Origin: Gracilaria vermiculophylla
Lineage: Eukaryota; Rhodophyta; Florideophyceae; Gracilariales; Gracilariaceae
Length of the DNA: 49,262 bases
Assembly (NCBI GenBank): GCA_019155205.2
Contig: JAHNZQ020000005.1
Coordinates: 34,452 to 83,713, forward strand
Reading direction: 5' to 3'
The translations under genes were made by a program, and so were the position numbers. Each line of letters starts with the position of its first letter. Positions within the stretch are counted from its first letter, which is position 1. A model generated the notes under the pieces. That model was not told the DNA's origin. It saw only the letters and a program-made list of their open reading frames with translations, and did no database searches. This document shows positions 29,349 through 37,436 of the stretch, piece by piece.

Positions 29349-30581
29349 ATGGCACGTGAAAAATTTGAACGTACAAAACCACACGTTAACATTGGTACTA
29401 TTGGTCATGTAGACCATGGAAAAACAACTTTAACTGCTGCAATTACTGCGACATTAGCATTAGGAAATTCAGATGCGAAAGCTAAAGCTTATGAAGATAT
29501 CGATGGTGCACCAGAAGAGCGAGCACGTGGAATTACAATTAATACAGCTCACGTTGAATACGAAACTGAAGCTCGTCATTATGCTCACGTAGATTGTCCA
29601 GGTCACGCAGATTATGTAAAAAATATGATTACGGGTGCAGCTCAAATGGATGGCGCAATTTTAGTAGTGTCAGCGGCAGATGGACCCATGCCACAAACCC
29701 GAGAACATATTTTATTATCAAAACAAGTAGGTGTACCAGATATCGTTGTATTCTTAAATAAAGAAGATCAAGTTGATGATGCTGAACTACTGGAATTAGT
29801 AGAATTAGAAGTTCGTGAATTGCTTTCAGCTTACGATTTTCCAGGGGAAGATATCCCAATTTGTACTGGATCAGCATTACAAGCAATTGAAGCGATTACA
29901 TCAAATCCAGATACCAAACGTGGTGACAATCCATGGGTTGATAAAATTTATTCGTTAATGGATGCTGTTGATGAATATATTCCAACACCTGAACGTGACA
30001 CAGAAAAAACATTTTTAATGGCAATTGAGGATGTATTCTCAATTACTGGTCGTGGTACGGTGGCGACAGGGCGGATTGAACGTGGGATTGTTAAAGTAGG
30101 TGACAACGTTGAAATTGTTGGGATTGAAGATACTCAGACAACAACAATTACTGGTATCGAAATGTTCCAAAAAACATTAGAAGAAGGATTTGCTGGTGAT
30201 AATGTTGGTATCCTATTACGCGGTATTACTCGTGAAAATATTGAGCGTGGTATGGTATTAGCAAAGCCTGGTACAATTACTCCCCATACAAATTTTGAAT
30301 CAGAAGTTTATGTTTTAACAAAAGATGAAGGTGGTCGTCACACTCCATTCTTTACAGGCTATAGACCACAATTTTATGTAAGAACAACTGATGTGACAGG
30401 TGCAATTACACAATTTACAGCAGATGATGGTTCAATCGTTGAAATGGTAATGCCAGGCGATCGTATCAAAATGACTGCTGAATTAATTTATCCTGTAGCT
30501 ATTGAAGAAGGTATGAGATTTGCGATTCGTGAAGGTGGTCGTACTATCGGTGCAGGTGTAGTTTCTAAAATTGTTAAATAA
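29349..30581 (+). CDS. tufA: Elongation factor Tu
   Basis: EF-Tu carries aminoacyl-tRNA to the ribosome with GTP. The 410-residue protein has the G1 loop [11 protein letters not shown] near residue 19, the switch [26 protein letters not shown] (G3) and NKEDQVDD (G4), then the two beta-barrel domains. The insert [20 protein letters not shown] is usual in cyanobacterial and plastid EF-Tu. Two GGAA stretches precede the ATG, and codon choice is more biased than in its neighbours. Order rps7-tufA-rps10 is the ancestral one. Confidence 0.98.
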   Translation: MAREKFERTKPHVNIGTIGHVDHGKTTLTAAITATLALGNSDAKAKAYEDIDGAPEERARGITINTAHVEYETEARHYAHVDCPGHADYVKNMITGAAQMDGAILVVSAADGPMPQTREHILLSKQVGVPDIVVFLNKEDQVDDAELLELVELEVRELLSAYDFPGEDIPICTGSALQAIEAITSNPDTKRGDNPWVDKIYSLMDAVDEYIPTPERDTEKTFLMAIEDVFSITGRGTVATGRIERGIVKVGDNVEIVGIEDTQTTTITGIEMFQKTLEEGFAGDNVGILLRGITRENIERGMVLAKPGTITPHTNFESEVYVLTKDEGGRHTPFFTGYRPQFYVRTTDVTGAITQFTADDGSIVEMVMPGDRIKMTAELIYPVAIEEGMRFAIREGGRTIGAGVVSKIVK

Positions 30582-30593
30582 TTAAAAATTTTT

Positions 30594-30917
30594 ATGAATA
30601 CAAAAACGAATGCAAAAATTCGTATAAGATTAGAATCTTTTAATCATGAACTTTTAGTTTCTTCATGCCGAAAGATTGAAACTATTTTACAACATACTCC
30701 TTTAAATTCAATTGGAGTTATTACATTACCAACTCGGAAACGAATTTATTGCGTCTTGCGTTCACCGCACGTGGATAAAGATTCAAGAGAGCATTTTGAA
30801 ATTCGAACTCATAAAAGAATTCTAGAAATTTATTATGATTCAGAGGCTCCAATTTTTGATTTATTATCAGAAGCTGATTTACCTCCTGGAGTTTTCTATC
30901 GTATTTGTTTATCTTAA
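30594..30917 (+). CDS. rps10: 30S ribosomal protein S10
   Basis: The 107-residue protein includes KIRIRLESFNHELLVSSCRK, GVITLPTRKRIYCVLRSPHV and DSREHFEIRTHKRILEIYYD, the S10 signatures. It begins 12 bases after tufA and ends the ribosomal cluster. After it begins plasmid-like DNA. S10 sits in the small-subunit head. Confidence 0.96.
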   Translation: MNTKTNAKIRIRLESFNHELLVSSCRKIETILQHTPLNSIGVITLPTRKRIYCVLRSPHVDKDSREHFEIRTHKRILEIYYDSEAPIFDLLSEADLPPGVFYRICLS

Positions 30918-31333
30918 TCTTAATTATCTTAATTTAGATTCGACGGATAAAAAATGAATTTGATCGTATTACTTATACGGATACTCATTACCAGCCTTCT
31001 ATTTTTTTCATATCTCATCGTTTTACTTACCAGGCTCGCTAACCGACGAGCTTATGTCTAATTGAAAAGAAATAGTTTTTGGGGAAGAAGTTCCAATTGA
31101 GATTGTAAATACTGGTGGTACTATTCCTGGAGACCTTGGGAATTTTGAAAGATTGGAAATGAGAGTAAAATTAATCGGCAACAACTAAAAGAAGAGAAGT
31201 TAGATTCAAATATGATCTTAGAGGCTATCCCATCTAAAATAACCTTAGAGACACTTTTAGATAGTCAGCAGTAGATGGGATAGCCTCTAATCAAAATCAG
31301 CCCAAAAATGAGCCTAATTGGGTGATGCGAAGT
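30918..31333 (+). pseudogene. Decayed plasmid-like sequence after rps10
   Basis: No intact gene. Two protein-like stretches can be read on the plus strand in different frames: FDRITYTDTHYQPSIFFISH (from about 30959) and, after a break, EIVFGEEVPIEIVNTGGTIP then GDLGNFERLEMRVKLIGNN ending at about 31187. I do not recognise the family. Stops and frame changes between them show decay. A perfect 19-base inverted repeat follows at 31218-31290. Confidence 0.4.
31218..31290. repeat. 19-bp perfect inverted repeat
   Basis: The arms 31218-31236 and 31272-31290 are perfect reverse complements (left arm TTAGAGGCTATCCCATCTA) with a 35-base spacer. The arms are more GC-rich than the surroundings. It might be a plasmid replication or recombination site, or a transcript hairpin. 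Confidence 0.8.
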
Positions 31334-31570
31334 CCGATTTCAGAGCAGGAGAAAATAGAAATCATTCAAAGAGGATTTCAACTTCAAGCGGAAGGGAAAA
31401 TATCTTTGCTTGACAGCTTGCTACGCTAGAAGAAGTATTATCAAGGAGTGACCGAGTGAGGAATTTATTCCGAACAGTTTAGTTCAATCGAAAGGATATT
31501 CCATCAAATACGAAAGTATTCGACGGACAAAACTTTATCAACAATTGAAACCCTCAAACAACTAGAGAAA
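31334..31570 (+). pseudogene. Copy A of a repeated plasmid-like ORF (3' part)
   Basis: The plus strand encodes SEQEKIEIIQRGFQLQAEGK ISL, then an in-frame stop, then KKYYQG, and after a frame change KGYSIKYESIRRTKLYQQLK. This matches the carboxyl part of copy C at 48738-48968. A 21-base insertion (31409-31429, CTTGACAGC...CTAG) between ISL and KKYYQG brings a stop; copy B has exactly the same insertion. The bases 31342-31389 are identical to 33180-33227 in copy B. The upstream half of the ORF is missing here. A 7-base GC-rich hairpin at 31583-31601 follows. Confidence 0.6.
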
Positions 31571-31689
31571 TGTTTTCTGAGAGGGCCTTCTAATAAGGCC
31601 CAAAGGGGTAAGTATTCATATAAACTCAACTAAAATTCATTCCAAAATGGGCAGGTTTGAGTGATTAGAATAAAATATAAAATAATTAA

Positions 31690-31716
31690 GAAGAGTGAGA
31701 TAATTTCTCACTCTTC
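31690..31716 (-). terminator. Terminator hairpin of the 152-residue ORF
   Basis: A perfect 11-base inverted repeat (31690-31700 and 31706-31716; GAAGAGTGAGA) with a 5-base loop includes the stop codon and last two codons of the minus-strand ORF. groEL has the same arrangement. It suggests that this ORF is a real, expressed gene. Confidence 0.6.
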
Positions 31717-32166
31717 ATTTAAAGCTTTTTGAAAGTTTAAAAAGCCGTTTTGCATAGCATCGGAGAATTGGTCATTTTCGTAATCCTCCATAAAATCGTC
31801 ACAGTAACAGAATAGACCACCTAAAAAACCACTAAGCTTTTTTGATCTTGGATCTGGTTGAAAATCTTTCACTTCTCCCGCACCTAATTGGATTAGAAAT
31901 TTATCACTTGCAATCATTAAATTACGCCGCACTCCAAAGACTCGACCACAAAATTTCTGACCATCGATTTTTCTATTTAGAAAGTCTTGCATTAATTCGG
32001 CAACTTTATAACGCTGTTGCCAAAAAATATTTTCTTCTACAGCTGCGTTATAACTAGACAATTCCAAAGACTCTTCTGGACTTTCCTTATAAAAGGATTT
32101 GCCTTGATCCTTAAAATCTTGGGAACGTTTTAATAATTGTATATGTCTTTGTTGATTGTAAATCAT
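31708..32166 (-). CDS. Plasmid-type protein of unknown function, FW/KIDG family
   Basis: An intact 152-residue ORF, probably helical and soluble. I do not know its family by name. It contains SLELSSYNAAVEENIFWQQR, then VAELMQDFLNRKIDGQKFCG, then RVFGVRRN. A decayed relative lies at 36255-36684 with the same order of motifs (FLELSRYKAAVDQHIFW, FLNKKINAEEF, VFGLRPN) and the same ending (GLLKFQKILN against GFLNFQKALN). A more distant one lies at 44630-45065. It starts 32 bases after an 84-residue ORF on the same strand and ends in a hairpin, so the two look like an operon. Cysteines GLFCYCDD lie near residue 118. Being intact beside two broken relatives suggests selection or recent arrival. Confidence 0.7.
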   Translation of the reverse strand: MIYNQQRHIQLLKRSQDFKDQGKSFYKESPEESLELSSYNAAVEENIFWQQRYKVAELMQDFLNRKIDGQKFCGRVFGVRRNLMIASDKFLIQLGAGEVKDFQPDPRSKKLSGFLGGLFCYCDDFMEDYENDQFSDAMQNGFLNFQKALNEE

Positions 32167-32198
32167 TTTTAGCTTCTAATATCAGTAAATAATAATAA

Positions 32199-32453
32199 CT
32201 ATGGGTTATCCAATTGCGAGTTATCTATAGGAGTTATACCCATCACGTCACTTTCAAAACTACTCATTGGATCACCTGGAGATAGAAAGTCACTTTTTTC
32301 GTTATTCATTAAAGTCAATAAGTTTTTTTGAGTCGCTACGACTAGAATGTATTCGTGCCCATCATGTAGCTTTCCAGCTACATCCACGTTATCATCAAAA
32401 ATATCCTTGACATCTTTCAAATCACTTAAAAAAATAATGCTTTCAACTTTCAT
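32199..32453 (-). CDS. Small acidic protein of unknown function, upstream partner
   Basis: An intact 84-residue ORF from an ATG at 32453. It begins MKVESIIFLSDLKDVKDIFD and continues HEYILVVATQKNLLTLMNNE, which looks like two strand-helix units, then has an acidic, disordered-looking tail (SSFESDVMGITPIDNSQ). It is acidic overall. I do not recognise it. It lies 32 bases ahead of the 152-residue ORF. Another acidic-tailed (pseudo)gene similarly lies 37 bases ahead of the relative at 44630-45065, so this gene order may be a feature of the family. It may also be the surviving end of a longer plasmid ORF. Confidence 0.5.
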   Translation of the reverse strand: MKVESIIFLSDLKDVKDIFDDNVDVAGKLHDGHEYILVVATQKNLLTLMNNEKSDFLSPGDPMSSFESDVMGITPIDNSQLDNP

Positions 32454-32596
32454 AATAGTTACTTGTATTAAAATTTTATTTATTTATTGATAATTTTTTT
32501 TTAGATTATTAATCACTCGTGTTTCATTATCTTTATCTGATTCTCCTATAACTTCTACTGCTCCTTTTTCACTCGTCGCTGATCGCTTCGGAAGAA

Positions 32597-33343
32597 ATTA
32601 TTGAAAATGGAAAAGATTATGAAATTTTAGAAACAAATTTACAACCTTTCTTTTGGCGAAAAGTTAAAAATATTATTCGACAAAATAAGAAAGCAGCTTT
32701 ACAAGAATTTTTATTCGGAAAGGATGAGGTTAATCAAGATCAAACATTAGGTTGATTCTCTTCAACAAAAAATAATTCAATTAGAATCTAAGCTAATGAC
32801 GGCACTTCGTTTCGGAGAGAATCCAAAATATGCTCTCAGAGGCACTTTACAGGCCTCTGACGACAAGAAAACTATTCAGCAGAGGATTCTTACCCTGGAA
32901 GTCAAAAAAGGGCCTTATTTGACACAAAATGATCCGAAACGAAGTGCCGTACTTAGTGAAGTTAGAGATTCAACTTCTCGGGGAAAAGATATGGAATCAA
33001 AAAGCTTCTCAGAGGCCCCTAGAAGACCCTTTCAGCCACTTTCAGGAAGTCAGCAGTAAAATATATCCTCTACTTCGCAAATCCCGAAATTGAAACCAAT
33101 TTCGGCAAATCAAGAGAAAGCCCAAAATCGCCTAAATTTTATCACTTCCGAGGATTTGGCGAAGCCCGGGAACGATTTTAGAGCAGGAGAAAATAGAAAT
33201 CATTCAAAGAGGATTTCAACTTCAAGCTGAGAGGAAAATTTCCTTGCTTGACAGCTTGCTACGCTAGAAGAAATAGTATCAAAGAGTGCGATTGAGGAAT
33301 TAGGAATTTATTCCGAAGAGTTTATTTCAACTTGAAGTATAGA
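32597..33343 (+). pseudogene. Copy B of the repeated plasmid-like ORF, broken
   Basis: The plus strand reads EEIIENGKDYEILETNLQPF, then FWRKVKNIIRQNKKAALQEF, then a stop after DQTLG; a frame change continues with SLQQKIIQLESKLMTALRFG (coiled-coil-like), then NPKYALRGTLQ and the segment around 32850-33057, and later IEIIQRGFQLQ with the 21-base insertion at 33247-33267. An 87-residue open stretch (32796-33059) is only a fragment. It is homologous along most of its length to copy C (48148-48968). I do not recognise the family; the setting and the coiled coil suggest a plasmid DNA-binding or partition-type protein, but that is a guess. Confidence 0.6.
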
Positions 33344-33398
33344 GAATAGAGTTAAATAAATTTTTGGAATCAAATAATTTGAATTAAAAGTCTGGAAC

Positions 33399-34205
33399 TT
33401 ATAATTTACTAATTTGCTCTAAAGGAGAACTTGCATTAGCATAAGATCTTTTATCCATCCTACCAGCTAAATAAGCAAGTCTGCCGGCATGGACCCCTAA
33501 TTTCATTGCACGAGCCATTTGAGTTGGGTTTCGAGATTGTGCAACAGCAGTATTTAATAAAACGCCGTCGGCTCCCATTTCTAATGCTTGAGTTGCTTCA
33601 CTAGGCGTTCCAATGCCAGCATCAATAATCACAGGGATCCTAGCATTTTCAATAATAATTTGAAGATTTGATAAATTATTTAACCCTTGACCTGAACCAA
33701 TCGGTGATCCTAATGGCATCACTGTAGCACACCCTAAATCTTCTAAATGCAATGCTAACATTGGGTCTGCATTTATATAAGGTAAGACGGTAAAACCTTT
33801 TTTGACTAAAAATTCTGCAGCTTTTAATGTTCCAATCGGATCTGGTAATAAATATTTGGGATCAGAAATAACTTCTAATTTAACAAAAAAATTATCTTCT
33901 TGACCAATCTGAGTAGCTAACTCATGCCCTAAAAAAGCCATTCTGATTGCTTCCTCAGCTGTTTGTGATCCAGCAGTATTTGGTAATAACCAAAGTTTTT
34001 CCCAATTTAATTTTTTTAAAAAACTTGTGTTATCATTTTTGAGGTCAGCTGGTAAACGACGAATAGCTACAGTTACAATTTCACATTGACTACTTTCAAT
34101 ACTAGAAATAGCATCATTGGTAGTTTTATATTTCCCAGTTCCTAGCATTAAGCGAGAATTAAAAAATTTATTTCCAATCTTTAATTTATCTAAATTTTTT
34201 TTCAT
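33399..34205 (-). CDS. thiG: Thiazole synthase ThiG
   Basis: ThiG forms the thiazole ring of thiamine from deoxyxylulose phosphate, dehydroglycine and the thiocarboxylate on ThiS. The 268-residue TIM-barrel protein has [10 protein letters not shown] near residue 20, the active-site lysine in [10 protein letters not shown] near residue 107, the phosphate-binding [14 protein letters not shown] and [13 protein letters not shown], and [14 protein letters not shown]. Length is normal. The sulfur carrier gene thiS lies 10 kb away at 43933. The gene ends next to plasmid-like DNA and starts 22 bases from trnN on the same strand. Confidence 0.95.
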   Translation of the reverse strand: MKKNLDKLKIGNKFFNSRLMLGTGKYKTTNDAISSIESSQCEIVTVAIRRLPADLKNDNTSFLKKLNWEKLWLLPNTAGSQTAEEAIRMAFLGHELATQIGQEDNFFVKLEVISDPKYLLPDPIGTLKAAEFLVKKGFTVLPYINADPMLALHLEDLGCATVMPLGSPIGSGQGLNNLSNLQIIIENARIPVIIDAGIGTPSEATQALEMGADGVLLNTAVAQSRNPTQMARAMKLGVHAGRLAYLAGRMDKRSYANASSPLEQISKL

Positions 34206-34227
34206 TCCTAAATTTGTATTAGAAGTA

Positions 34228-34299
34228 CTCCCCAGGTAGGACTTGAACCTACGACCGATCGGTTAACAGCCGATTGCTCTACCACTGAGCTACTGAGGA
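34228..34299 (-). tRNA. trnN(guu): tRNA-Asn (GUU)
   Basis: A 72-base cloverleaf on the minus strand: acceptor TCCTCAG pairs with CTGGGGA including one G-U pair, anticodon loop CTGTTAA (anticodon GUU), T-loop TTCAAGT. CCA is not encoded. Confidence 0.94.
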
Positions 34300-34359
34300 T
34301 ATATTAACTACCCGTAGTCTACCATAAGGTTCTTAGAATTACAAATAATTTTAATAAAA

Positions 34360-34656
34360 TTACAATTGTTTATTAAATACTAGAAATCTCAGCACATTGG
34401 AGTCCATTTTTAGAGTAGTAGAAAAATTATTTATATATTTAGGCATACTTGAAAAATTAAGCTGGATGTAATTTCCTTTCATTTTATTATCAATCGGATA
34501 AGCCAAATTATGCTTCCCACGAGAAATGACAGAAATATCACAGACACTAAATTTTCTTAAATTTTTTGCATAATTGAAAACCCACGTTTTCAATTCACTA
34601 TCATTAAATTCTTCTGTTAAAAGAATCATTATTTCATATTTTCTTAGGAATGACAT
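34360..34656 (-). CDS. rps6: 30S ribosomal protein S6
   Basis: The 98-residue protein begins MSFLRKYEIMILLTEEFNDS and contains SRGKHNLAYPIDNKMKGNYI, the S6 motif, in a ferredoxin-like fold. S6 binds 16S rRNA with S18. A promoter (TTGACA, 18 bases, TACTAT) lies directly upstream on the minus strand, overlapping the ccsA promoter on the other strand. Confidence 0.9.
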   Translation of the reverse strand: MSFLRKYEIMILLTEEFNDSELKTWVFNYAKNLRKFSVCDISVISRGKHNLAYPIDNKMKGNYIQLNFSSMPKYINNFSTTLKMDSNVLRFLVFNKQL

Positions 34657-34685
34657 AGTAATTTAATTCTATTAAAATTATTTCT

Positions 34686-34722
34686 ATAGTAGGTTGAAAT
34701 CGAAATTACTGTCAATTATAAT
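34686..34722. promoter_or_regulatory. Interlocked divergent promoters for rps6 and ccsA
   Basis: Plus strand: TTGAAA (34694-34699), 17 bases, TATAAT (34717-34722), reading toward ccsA. Minus strand: TTGACA (plus bases 34710-34715), 18 bases, TACTAT (34686-34691), reading toward rps6. The two overlap almost fully, so polymerase can occupy only one at a time. Confidence 0.6.
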
Positions 34723-34870
34723 TTTTTGGAAGGTACTAAAATTATTGAAATCAAATTCAATCTATAAAATCAAAATAAAAGGTTCAAAAAAGAGACAAAA
34801 TGAAATGGTTTTTTAGTAGAATGATATGATAGAAGATAATTTGTATCAAAATTTTTATTGGAGAAATTTC

Positions 34871-35809
34871 ATGGATTGGAATGAAATTCAAAACTTTTCA
34901 TCAAACATAGTGTTTGGAGTTTTATTATTTGCAATGATAACATATTGGGTTAATTTATCATTATTTAGTGATTCAGTTTTGGTGTCAAAAATTGGGAAAG
35001 CAAGTAGTTTAGTTGCTAATGGACTCTTATTTTTTATTCTTTGCTCGCGTTGGGTAGTAGCAGGCTATTTCCCATTAAGTAATTTATATGAATCGTTGTT
35101 GTTTTTAACTTGGTTATTATTAACAATTTATCTTTATATTGAAAGACAAACAAAAAGTAAATTAATTGGAGCTGTTTTAATTCCTGTTGCATTACTAATT
35201 AGTGGGTTTGCGAATTTAACCTTATCACCAGAAATGCAAAAAGCAAGTCCTTTAGTACCAGCATTGCAATCAAATTGGTTAATGATGCATGTAAGTATGA
35301 TGTTATTAAGTTATGGTACTCTTATAATCGGTTCTTTATTATGTATTTTATTTTTAGTAATTTCTCGGTATAAAGATGTTGATTTAAAAATCATTGATGA
35401 TTCATCATTACCACTTTATAATATCATGTTAGATTATTATGAAGCAAAATTACTGGCTCCATCGAATGAAATATCTGAACTTGGTAAGTTAAAACTTTTA
35501 CAAAGTATTGATAATTGGAGTTATCGTATTATTGGCTTAGGATTTCCTTTTTTAACAATTGGGATTATTTCAGGCGGGGTTTGGGCAAACGAAGCATGGG
35601 GTTCGTATTGGAGTTGGGATCCAAAAGAAACTTGGGCATTAATTACTTGGTTAGTTTTTGCAACTTATTTACATGCTCGTATTACAAAAGGTTGGGAAGG
35701 TAAGAAAACAGCAATTTTGGGTGGTTTAGGATTTTTCGTTATATGGATTTGTTATCTAGGAGTTAATTTTTTAGGGAAAGGCTTACATAGTTATGGTTGG
35801 GTCTCTTAA
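34871..35809 (+). CDS. ccsA: Cytochrome c biogenesis protein CcsA
   Basis: CcsA works with Ccs1 (6708-7973) to attach haem to c-type cytochromes in the thylakoid lumen. The 312-residue protein has about eight membrane helices and the haem-handling WWD-like motif GVWANEAWGSYWSWDPKETW near residue 236, with conserved histidines on either side (MMHVSMMLL, FATYLHARI, GLHSYGW). The frame opens 15 codons earlier at 34826; MDWNEIQNFSSN at 34871 is the more usual start. A strong promoter lies 150 bases upstream. Confidence 0.93.
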   Translation: MDWNEIQNFSSNIVFGVLLFAMITYWVNLSLFSDSVLVSKIGKASSLVANGLLFFILCSRWVVAGYFPLSNLYESLLFLTWLLLTIYLYIERQTKSKLIGAVLIPVALLISGFANLTLSPEMQKASPLVPALQSNWLMMHVSMMLLSYGTLIIGSLLCILFLVISRYKDVDLKIIDDSSLPLYNIMLDYYEAKLLAPSNEISELGKLKLLQSIDNWSYRIIGLGFPFLTIGIISGGVWANEAWGSYWSWDPKETWALITWLVFATYLHARITKGWEGKKTAILGGLGFFVIWICYLGVNFLGKGLHSYGWVS

Positions 35810-35935
35810 ATTTTTCGAAATCTAACTATAAAAATTTATTACCTTATATTCGAAAACTTTTTATATTGAATAACAAAATAAATAATTTGTGGGTTATTCT
35901 AGGATTTGTTAGCCTTCGAAAAATTTTAAAATTAA

Positions 35936-35990
35936 GTAGCGAAGTAACTTGTAACGAAGTAACTCGTTAGAGTTAGAGTTACTTCGCTAC
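35936..35990 (+). repeat. Dispersed repeat copy inside a 55-bp palindromic unit
   Basis: The forward element (GTAACGAAGTAACTCG, then TTAGAGTTAGAG) is bounded by perfect 13-base inverted ends, GTAGCGAAGTAAC (35936-35948) and GTTACTTCGCTAC (35978-35990). It lies about 130 bases after ccsA and could fold into a long hairpin. Confidence 0.8.
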
Positions 35991-36254
35991 TCATTGGTAA
36001 ACAATTTTTCTTAGTTTTTCATTTTTGAAATTATTTTTTGAGGAGATAAACCATAAAACAGGTTATTATTATTTCCAAAGACTAGAAACCTAAAATGATA
36101 TATATTTTAGATTTATAGCCAAATCAAGGGTTTACTCTACTAAACAGTTTTGTTTAGGGATAACACCCGTCGATCCTGATTGGCAGATTTAAAATTTTGG
36201 ACGTAGTTTATCAAAAATAATAATAATTAAACTCAAAAATTAGTTATCAATGTC
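35991..36254. other. Island start after ccsA, no intact gene
   Basis: No gene is seen. On the plus strand a short protein-like stretch, HPSILIGRFKILDVVYQK, stands at about 36168-36221 just ahead of the decayed FW/KIDG frame and may be the remains of its upstream partner. Confidence 0.3.
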
Positions 36255-36684
36255 ATTAGTTATAATCTCAAAAAACATATTGAATTATTAAATCATCAAA
36301 AATATGTTATAAGTCAAGACAAATCCTTTTTTAAGGAAAACCAAGCAAAATTTTTGGAATTAAGTCGATACAAGGCAGCTGTTGATCAACATATTTTTTG
36401 GAAAAATCCTTTTGAAGTTGCTTCGTTAATCTAAACCTTTTTGAACAAAAAAATAAATGCAGAAGAGTTTCATGATAGTGTCTTTGGACTTCGTCCTAAT
36501 CATATAGATAAATGCGATAAGTTTCTATCGAGATTAGTTTCCGAAGAAAGAATCCTCTAAATTTAAAGGATTTTTATCCTCTTTATAGTTTGAATGTCAA
36601 CATTTTGAAATGAATTGGGATGAGGAAAGATTTTAGAATTCTATTCGAAATGGGCTTTTAAAATTTCAAAAAATTTTGAATTAA
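36255..36684 (+). pseudogene. Decayed relative of the 152-residue FW/KIDG ORF
   Basis: Reading the plus strand gives YNLKKHIELLNHQKYVISQD, FLELSRYKAAVDQHIFW, a stop, FLNKKINAEEFHDSVFGLRP, further stops, and after a frame change NGLLKFQKILN. Motif order and spacing match the intact ORF at 31708-32166 from its first residues to its last. At least four stops or shifts are present and the start codon is lost. It is in opposite orientation to the intact copy and 4 kb away. Confidence 0.7.
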
Positions 36685-37436
36685 AAACTTGTGTTTTTTA
36701 GTGATTTACTATACCTCAGAAGGTAAGGTTTTTAGGTTTGATACCAAATTATAATTATAAGTATTCAAAAAAAGATCTTGGTACGTACAATTAGCTGTTG
36801 CAAAAGAAATTTATGAGTATAAGTATCCTTTTTATTTTCCAAAGGAGTTTTTGAACTGTCAAAATAAATATCAACTTCAAGCTCGAATAGCTTTCTTCTT
36901 TGCATTTTCAGTTGTAGGGATTCGGGATTGAGAAAGTATTTGATGTTGAAGAATTTTTAGATCCGTTTGATATTTCAAACTCAAATCTTTGTAAAGTAAA
37001 GATTTGTTTGAGGGAAATTTTCGCCTTAATGCAAAAATCCAAACTGATTAAAGACAAATTGGTTTTAGTTTTGAAACCAAAGAAAGAAAAAAATGTGACT
37101 CAATTGACAAGTAATCTGATTAGTCGCTCAAAACTTATCAAGTTCAAAGAAGTTTTAAAAAAATTGCATTTATTTTCAAAAATGTCAACAAAAATTTTCC
37201 CTAGCAAAGTAACCCGATGGGTAAATAATTTTGCTAGGGAAATTATTAACCTACAAAAGTGTCCCTTTTTTTACATATTTAGAAAAACCCTTCTCTAGCG
37301 GGATTAATTTAAATATTTTTGTGGCTAATAGACATGTTAGACTTTTGTTAATAATTCAATGCTTTTTAATAAGTAATATTCTCTTGTGGTTTAACTAAAC
37401 ATATAAAAATTTCAGAAGAGGAAAAATAAAATAATT
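36685..37436. other. Plasmid-like remnant region with a nested hairpin
   Basis: No gene can be supported. Protein-like pieces occur on the plus strand, such as QLAVAKEIYEYKYPFYFPKE followed by FLNCQNKYQLQARIAFFFAF (about 36790-36915). A frame from a TTG at 37008 to 37298 is open for 96 codons, lysine-rich, but runs through a large hairpin (37196-37242) and has no good start, so I do not accept it as a gene. Confidence 0.35.
37196..37242. repeat. Nested inverted repeat
   Basis: A perfect 13-base inverted repeat (37196-37208, TTTCCCTAGCAAA, and 37230-37242) encloses a smaller one (ACCC, GAT, GGGT). The composite could be a terminator, a structured RNA or a recombination site. Confidence 0.65.

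Noticed and set aside
37008..37298. A 96-codon lysine-rich open frame
   Set aside because: It starts with TTG, has no ribosome-binding sequence, runs through a large hairpin and is flanked by broken sequence.
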